From: Megalonaias nervosa
Lineage: Eukaryota; Mollusca; Bivalvia; Unionida; Unionidae
NCBI GenBank assembly: GCA_016617855.1
Contig: JAECUM010010960.1
Location: 1-64,000 of the forward strand
DNA: 64,000 bases
Direction: 5' to 3'
Shown here: positions 56,729 to 64,000 of the stretch, one piece after another
How the letters are laid out: the number at the start of each line of letters is the position of its first letter
Numbering within the stretch: position 1 is the stretch's first letter
The notes under the pieces: generated by a model
Databases searched by the model: none
Seen by the model: only the letters and a program-made list of their open reading frames with translations
What the model was told of the DNA's origin: nothing
Position numbers and translations under genes: made by a program

Positions 56729-56734
56729 TCCTTT
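56729..56734. repeat. Target-site duplication of copy B, right (TCCTTT)
   Basis: Matches 40473-40478. Coding continuity of the interrupted LINE supports this boundary. Confidence 0.8.
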
Positions 56735-57705
56735 CCATGATCTAGCACAGAACAAATTGTATTGTAAATGTCTGTTAACTTATGTGTTGTCAAATCCCCC
56801 GGTGTGAAACCTGACTGATTAGGCGAAATTATATCCTGTTGAACAGTGTAATTGTATATGTATTTATACACACACTTCTCAAAACTTTAGATAAAATACA
56901 TAGTACAGACATAGGGCGATAGTTTGACACAACACGTTTTAGAGCCTTTTATATGCACAAGCACTACGTTTGCTAGTTTCCAGCGATCTGGAAACACTGA
57001 TATTTGCAATGAAATATTGAATAAGCGGCTTAGTGAATACTTAACTGACTGCAATTTTTCAGCAATTTAGGATGCAGCAAGTCAGGGCCACATGCTTGCG
57101 ATGGATATAAACCTATTAAGACAGTATAATCATCATCCTCGGTTATACTAATCTCATCAAGTACATGATATGTTAATTCTCGAAAAGCTAATTCGTGAAT
57201 TTGAGGTATAATTGACTGCTCACAAAAGAAATCGTTGAATCGTTTGCCTCACTTATAACCTTATCTTTCACAATCAAATATTCGCATAATTTCTTGTTTG
57301 ACCTTCCTTGAATTTCTCGAATTAGTTTCCACCAGTCATTTTGGTTTCCAGTTGAATGCCCCTGATTCTTTCCATCAGTGTTACAGTAACTACATTCAGC
57401 TAATAATCGTTAATAATTATGTTTCTTGTTTGCCTATAAAGAAGCCAATGCCTGGGATTTTGAGTACGTTTTGCTTGGTCATACAATCTTTGTCTGTGCC
57501 TTATTAATTTCCTAATTTCATTATGGATCCAAGGTGGATCATTATTGCGAATAATTACATGTTTGTGTGGTTCACATTTCCTTACTGCGTCCTGAATGAT
57601 ATCTAAAAAATTCTCAACACTGCCATTGACATTATTTTCATTAATTACACGAATATACTGAGTTCACCAGAGTATAATTCTTTGGTCATAAAACTAGATT
57701 TCTCT
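56735..57705 (-). pseudogene. Non-LTR retrotransposon RT, 5' part (other side of copy B)
   Basis: On -: ACGPDLLHPKLLKNC (about 57060-57105), VSNYRPMSVLCILSK (about 56890-56935), and SGFTPGDLTTHKL ... SVLDHGKE running up to the junction. These are blocks that precede DISKAFDR in LINE RTs, and that block is found at 40450 across copy B. Frameshifted. Confidence 0.8.
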
Positions 57706-58669
57706 TTCATCACATGGTAGTTTTGAAATTGTAAATTTAATAGGTGCACTTTCACGTGTATAGGAGCATTTTTGTAATTGTGTAATTCTTAGTTACATGT
57801 ATAGTTGACTATTAGTTTAAAAAAAAAGCTTTATTGTATAAAATCGTTCTTTTTTATATGTAGGTGTTATGAATATTTAATGTGTATTGTTTGTTGTTTT
57901 TTTCTCCATGATTATATGTCATGCAAATCTGCATGTTGTACTTGACCTTTGTCCAAAATCAAGTTCATGATGTAATGACCAGTGACATTAATTTAGTAAA
58001 CAACATAATAAATAGTAAGTATCGCTCTAAGTGTATATATTAAATATTCATTGAAACGGAATTAATCATATTTACTTCTATCTGAATGTAGGATATTAGT
58101 TGTTCACTTGGAAATTCCTAAACTTGACAACTTCGAATGTTTTAGGAAGGAAATTAACCTACATTCTGTCCTTATTATTGTGTCTTAACTTTTTACATTA
58201 TGCCGTTTACTTGAAAAATAATTCATTCTTGTCTTAAAATAGGAGGCAGACTAAGTCATATTGGTGTGTTCAGTTTTCAGTTTGGGTGGATTTATTTATT
58301 GAAACTATTATTCACGGGAATTACAAAGAACTCAATCATATTCTTGGACTGAAACATTAATTTAGAATAATAGTGGATTCAGTCAAAGACATTTTAGAGT
58401 ATATTATCGTGACACATCAAAAGATTGTTAACACATCAGCACATTCCATACCATTGAGACATTAGCACGTTCGAGACTACATGCACGTGAACATAGTCAT
58501 ATAGAAATTTATTTGGAACACCCCTGTAATGCAATTGGAACGTCAAACATTTGGACAGAATTTTTAGGAATATCTGAGATTTAATTCACAATACTGTAAG
58601 TATTTACAAAACTTGCTGGCTTTCGATTTTTTTTCTGTTACTTAATTTAAGACCATCGAGTCTTTAACA
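57706..58669 (+). mobile_element. 3' end and LTR of a Gmr1-like element (second LTR family)
   Basis: About 57720-57864 resembles the stretch between RNase H and the 3' LTR of the full element (AAAGCTTTATTGTATAAA then T-rich). The LTR starts TGTTATG at 57865 and ends CTTTAACA at 58669, with the shared blocks of this LTR family. The LTR ends are approximate. Confidence 0.6.
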
Positions 58670-60539
58670 TTTTGAAGCTATTTAATGCATTGCGTTTACC
58701 AAAACGATGTGATTGCATAGTCCAAATATGCAACTCCTTTTGTATTCCTTGTACTTTAAGAAATCATGGGTTACACTTCTTATAGTGTCATAATTTGTAA
58801 GACAACGCATGTGCGAGTAAATGGTATGGTCTTGACATATCAAACTATTTATCAGTCAGTTACACGTGTTGAAGCATGTAATTACCTTCTGCAAAAAATT
58901 ACATCTTAGAACGGCGGATGAGGGCACTTTGCTGAAATCATTTGTGAATAAAAGTGACTATCCAGCTGTTTTAGAAACTTTTTGGTTACTTCTTCCAATA
59001 TATTTCTTTCAACACAGTCTAGGCGTCTTTATCTCCGGTCATGTCCTTTCATGTAGACGGCAACCTTTGTATTGACTCCAGTCCTCTTAAACGCACCGAT
59101 TACATCAAATAAATATCCACTTATTGTAGTATTCTAGTACTTCCTCGCTAGCACTGTACATTTTACAAAATTTTTAGGTATATGATTTATAACTTTCTAA
59201 TCCCACCTGTGGGAACAATTTTGAAAATAGGACATACAGAATATGCATCTAAGCACAGCCGCATAAAAAAAAGTAATTTGATGGCATGGACAGAATGTAA
59301 ACACACACATACACGCGCACAAACATACGCACCAATATGGGTGATGGAGAAGGTTAAAGACTTACATAGAGTCAGCTTTCGTGTACTGCACACTATATCT
59401 GTTTATGATGTTCATCTGGGTATGACATTAGTATCGATTGCAAACTTAAATTACGGTGCACTTGTCCTTGGTATGACGATACAACGTTATAGAGACATAT
59501 AATTAGTAACTGTTCAGAATTATTGTATGGCACGCTCTTGCCCAGAAACTGCTAAAGAGATCCAACCCTTTCACGGCAATGAAGTTCTGGCATAAAGAAA
59601 ACTACCATTAAGGTTGATGGTTGATCTTATATCAATTTTCATTTTTAACTTTCAGACGTTCTTTGAGCTCTAATTTTAGTAATCATGACCTTTGAATCAT
59701 CTTTCATTTAAAACTCCGACCAATTATAATTGGACAGCTGGTGGTATTTATATCGTTTTCTTAAAAATGTTTTTCAATAAGCAGAAATGTCACGCATACT
59801 CAGTTGCGTGAGTTCTTCTATACAAGCAAGAGAAGAGATTATCACACTAAGACTCCTCTCGTGTTATTTTACGTTTCTCCAATTCTGCAGGGAACAGCGT
59901 GAAACCTTCTCAAGCACATACAAGTAAAATGGTAGTCTTTATTTTTGGACCACAGCATGTCTTCCAATGATTTGTTTTGCGTTGTAATTACTGGCTGAGC
60001 CACCAACTGAGACCTGTTAATTCTCAAGGTATCACTTTGTCACCAGACCAAACATTCAGACCTTTATTATAATAACGTTACAGAAAAGTGTTCTACAATT
60101 TGGAACGTTTTGAATCATACAGATACCATTTTGTGAGTTTGAAAGACTTAAAGCTTGGTTGGCGGCTTTGTAGCTTTTGGCAGAAATTTCTGATTTATGT
60201 TTCGTGACCATGGAAATACTTCTTTCGCCATTGCTCTTTCATTTAACAGGCTCTTGAAAGCATATAGAGAAAATATATTATTGAGCGAGTATATGATAAG
60301 AACAAAGCTGTGGTGTCCGTACCCACACACAATTATGTCCATTCTTGGATAATAGGTAAAAGTGACCCATAAAGTCTCTTCTCAATAAGGAAATTCATGA
60401 ACGTTTGACAGAAATCGACAGATACAAATCCATCTGAAACTGGTTTAGGCAAATAGAATTAAAATAAAATAAGCATCAAAAGATCTATCTGTGGGGAAAA
60501 AAAAAATGTTTTCCCATACTTGTCTCGACTTAAATTAAT
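58670..60539. other. No recognised gene
   Basis: Short open frames without motifs; a CA/CG-rich simple repeat near 59300. Confidence 0.5.
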
Positions 60540-61169
60540 CAAGTACATGAATGCTGACAGTTTGACTGTAATATGCCATTCAATATTATTAGAAGCGTAC
60601 AAGCGATAGTCATACAAATAAATTTCTTATATTTTTCAATGATATGAAACCTTGAATCAACCATTTCCTGAAACTGACAATGTTTGGCAAATCGTAGGCA
60701 TTCAATGGTCTTGTATAGGTTGGTGTACTGACAGTCTCGATGTATCAAAATGATAAAATTCAGGATGTCTTTCAGTGATTTCACAATAATCCCAAAATAG
60801 TGATCTGGTCAAAAAATTCAATGAGCACATTGAATTCAAATGCATTATTTCAATAAATGATTCCTTTTAAATTATATCTGAACATAACAGTCAATGATTC
60901 AGCACACTGAGCTTAAAGTAGGAATGAATAAGTTTGTTTACTTCATTGTTATCTACTAAGTGTCACCTGACCATGACCCAATATTAATTTGTGTTAAACT
61001 TTACTAACTTGTAAACAAGGTCAGGCTTCTAGAACATTCTAAGTTCGTCAGCAAGGCTAGGCCTTGTACTCAAATATCAGTAAACAACATCACAAAAACA
61101 CGAGAATCGTCAGAAAGGCCAAACCTCTACCCTAAATTACGGACAGAGATCAACAATTCAATATGTACA
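60540..61169 (-). repeat. LTR (partial) of the minus-strand Gmr1-like element
   Basis: On - it begins TGTACATATTG at about 61169 after a purine-rich AGAGGAGG tract and follows the same LTR family (AAAAGGAATCATTTATTG, TTTTGGGATTATTGTGAA). It becomes unrecognisable near 60540. Confidence 0.6.
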
Positions 61170-64000
61170 CCACCTCCTCTAATAAATAAAAAGGAAGATT
61201 TATAAAATAATGCTTTCTTTTACAGATTAGTCAAATATACATATGGTACTCTCACAATTAAAATTACATAAGAAGATGTCTTATGAATGACACAAAATAT
61301 AAATAAAGTAATATGGCACTTCTATGCACGTAAAAGTGCATCTGCAATCAAATTAAATTTTCTCTTGATGTGCCTAATGTGTCACTGCTGTATTCCTGCA
61401 TCATCAAACTCCATTTCAACAATCTCTGATTTTTGTTTCTCACTTTGTTAATGAATGTAAGGGGCATGTGATCAGTGAATACAATAAACGGAGAAAAAGC
61501 CGAACTAATATGCACTTGAAAGTGTTGCAAAGCTAATATCAAAGCCTCATATTCCTTCTAAATTGTGGAATAATTTCCATGGCGATTCTTTAGTTTTTAG
61601 AGAAATTGCTCACTGGATGTTCCAGGCTATGTTTATCTTCTTAAATCAATACTCCACCAACCTATGACTTGCATAAACATACATTCAGGCAGATGAAACG
61701 TGGATTTCTTACTCATCTAATTTGTCAAACTCGTCTCAGTTGCTATTTACTAACTGGCACTGGGAATTCAGAGATAGACTTGACGTTAACTGCTACAGGT
61801 TTACCTTTACCATGTCTCAAAATGTCCCTGAATGTGAATGAAGCACGACAAAACTCATTTCAACCTGAATTAATTGTCAGATTTGTACCACTGAGTCGAT
61901 CACAGACTTTTCTAATGGTTTCCTAATTATCTTTCCAGGTGTCGATGTAGATGATAATATTATCGATGTACGCGTCACAGTTATCTAGACCAGATGTTAT
62001 GTTGATTAAACACATTAAAAATGTTGATGGAGAATTTTTCAAACCAAACGGAATTGCCCTAAATTGATAAAGTCTGTCTGGAGTTGCATATGCAGAAATT
62101 TCTTTTGCTCTTTTTCAAGAGAGGAATCTGCCAAAATCATTTTGAAACGTTAAACTAAGTGACTTATTTGGCATTTGTAATTTGGTATTGCTGTCATTGA
62201 AAATGAATCTGTTTTGGTTGCAGGTAACATTTCTATAATCAGTACATATATGGAATATATTATCTGGATTAAGCACATCAATACAAGGGGAACCACAGAT
62301 ACGTTTATTTGGTTGAATGAAATCATTCTCCAGCAAGTACTGAATTTCTTATCTCAAACATTCCTACTTAAGAGGAATCATACTGTGTTGAGGCTGTTTG
62401 ACAGGTGTAGAATCTACGATCTCAACGTCATGGTAGATTTTATTTTGTTGTGTTGGAAGATCTGGCAACAAGTGTTCATATTCGCGAAATGTCTGTTTTA
62501 ATTCATTCTTTTCCTCTGGTTGTAGATGTGAACATTTCTAGTCCAGATTGTTCAATATTTATAATTTCCGAAGAATGGTTATACCAAGTCTTTTACAGTC
62601 AGATTGCATTCCTTCATTTACATCCTCATTATATGGGACAGGTGCAACTAATTTAATTGAATGCTTAACAGGCCTATCTCTACCTTTATCCTCATCTCAC
62701 ATATTTGTATGATAAAGATGTTTCTGCCTCCGTCTACTAGGAGTTCTAATGATGTAATTTTAGTCATTTACTTTCTTAGCAACGGTATAAGGACCATGAC
62801 ATTTATCCCGAGGATGATTTTTAGGTATGGGTATGAAAGCCACAACTCTGTTAACAGGCCGAACACTCATTTCCTTTGTATGTATGTCATACCTTAGTTT
62901 CATTCTTGACTGAGTTGAATGACTATTAGTTCTTACTACTTCATCCGCTTTTGATAACTTCTATTTGAAATCAGAGACACAGTCAAGAAGATTAATCTTG
63001 GAATCTTCATTTCAAAGAAACTTCTCTTTTCATAGCTTCAATGGTCCACCGACAGTATGTCCAAAAACTAGTTCAAAAAGGACTAACATTTTATTGTTTC
63101 TTGGACTAATTCCCTAACAGCAAACAAGGGCAAATGAAAGCCCTCGTCCCAATCTTTTCCTGTATCAAAGCAATATGATCCGATCATATTTTTCAAACGT
63201 TGATTAAACCCTTTGAGTTTCAGGGTGATAGGCAAAAGATTTAAACTGTCGGATGCCTAATTCATATATGCGTTGTTGGAACTTCCAGACGTAAAATGTG
63301 ACCCTTGATTAGACTAGGTAGATTTTGGGAAGAAAATAATTTGCAATCAAAAAAAAAAAAAAAAAACCACAACAAGAAGAAGAAAAAAAAACATTCAAAG
63401 CTTTTATTTCTCAATGAAACTGCCTCTGGAAATCTTGTGGACCAACACATTATGGTCAACAAATACTGGTTATGCCTGACTTGATCTTAGGTAAGGGACC
63501 AGCACAGTCTACCATTATTCTGCTGAGTCTTTCATTCAATGCAGGAATAGGTTGCAGATGAGCCTTACGTATCTTCTGATTGAGTGTTTCTGCCATCTGA
63601 CAAGATCTACAGTATTTAGAAACATCACGTTTCATTATTAACCAATAAAATGATTCAAGATTTTGTGATAATTTTTGTTGACTCCTAATCAAATGGCCAA
63701 GCAAGTTTCATGGGCTAGACTAAGAAATACCTGTCCATAGGATTTCGGAAGGACAAACTGATAGCTCAATGACCACTCGAACCAGCTGGTGCCTCAGATG
63801 GTCTCCATTTGCTCATAAGGGCCCAATTTTACACAAAATAAAAATTGGTACTTGTGTGGCTTCAAGTTCGCTAATCACCCTCTGAAACAAACAGGAGATA
63901 TCAGGATCTTGTTCCTGTTCGACAATTAGTCCTTTTTGTTACCCTGATTAGAATAAAGAGACTGAGTATTGAAAAGATCACTGTGATCAATACTTCGTGA
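61170..64000 (-). pseudogene. Decayed Gmr1-like element, integrase-RT-RNase H (runs to window edge)
   Basis: Reading on -: integrase zinc domain and core first (63704-63260: LMKRDVSKYCRSC-like, IMVDCAGPLPK, MCWSTRFPEAVSL), then RT (62336-61900: MLENDFIQPNK, HICTDYRNV) and RNase H (61560-61345: LALQHFQVHISSAFSP, FTDHMPLTF). This again places integrase before RT. Many stops. Upstream gag would lie beyond 64000. Confidence 0.75.

Overview
The window looks like gene-poor nuclear DNA of an invertebrate animal. It is AT-rich, full of microsatellites, solo LTRs, a tRNA-derived SINE and non-LTR retrotransposon remnants, and shows no credible host protein gene. The mix (Polintons, a Gmr1-type LTR retrotransposon with a SCAN-like gag, a bivalve-like SINE) would suit a mollusc or another marine invertebrate, but the species cannot be fixed from this sequence.

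Three copies of one Polinton/Maverick (virus-like, self-synthesising DNA transposon) family dominate. Copy A (1-9464, genes on -) runs off the left edge. It shows the virion module: coiled-coil ORF1, basic core-like protein, double jelly-roll major capsid protein, pX-like protein, adenain-type protease, tail-fibre-like protein, EF-hand-like membrane protein, minor capsid-like protein, a small conserved gene and the tail of an HNH endonuclease. Copy C (about 12.1-13.35 kb, +) is a short decayed remnant. Copy B (40479-56728, +) is complete at 16.25 kb. It has about 250-bp terminal inverted repeats and a target duplication TCCTTT, and it interrupts the reverse transcriptase of a minus-strand non-LTR retrotransposon (39.3-40.5 and 56.7-57.7 kb). 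Beyond the virion module it holds a small conserved gene, an HNH endonuclease, a zinc-ribbon protein, a family B DNA polymerase joined to an SF1 helicase and a terminal HNH domain, a retroviral-type integrase, a phospholipase A2-like gene and an A32-like packaging ATPase. Almost every gene in A and B carries one or a few stops or frameshifts.

Between A and C lie a 37-bp tandem repeat and a 36-bp minisatellite interrupted by a solo LTR. At 16172-22897 sits a full-length LTR element of Gmr1 type, with integrase before reverse transcriptase. It is followed by a long inverted-repeat structure bounded by (AT)n. From 24 to 35.7 kb I see mostly nothing beyond a SINE and LTR-derived copies. From 35.8 to 38.8 kb there is an inverted LTR fragment, a direct duplication and a gypsy-type pol fragment. 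From 57.7 kb to the end there are Gmr1-like 3' ends and a decayed minus-strand Gmr1-like element.

The main points for follow-up are the polymerase-helicase-HNH gene, the PLA2-like gene, an apparent inversion of the central segment between copies A and B, tRNA-like (Pol III-type) sequences in that segment of both copies, and the concentration of copy A frameshifts in short A-runs. All calls come from reading translations and comparing copies by eye. No database search was run.
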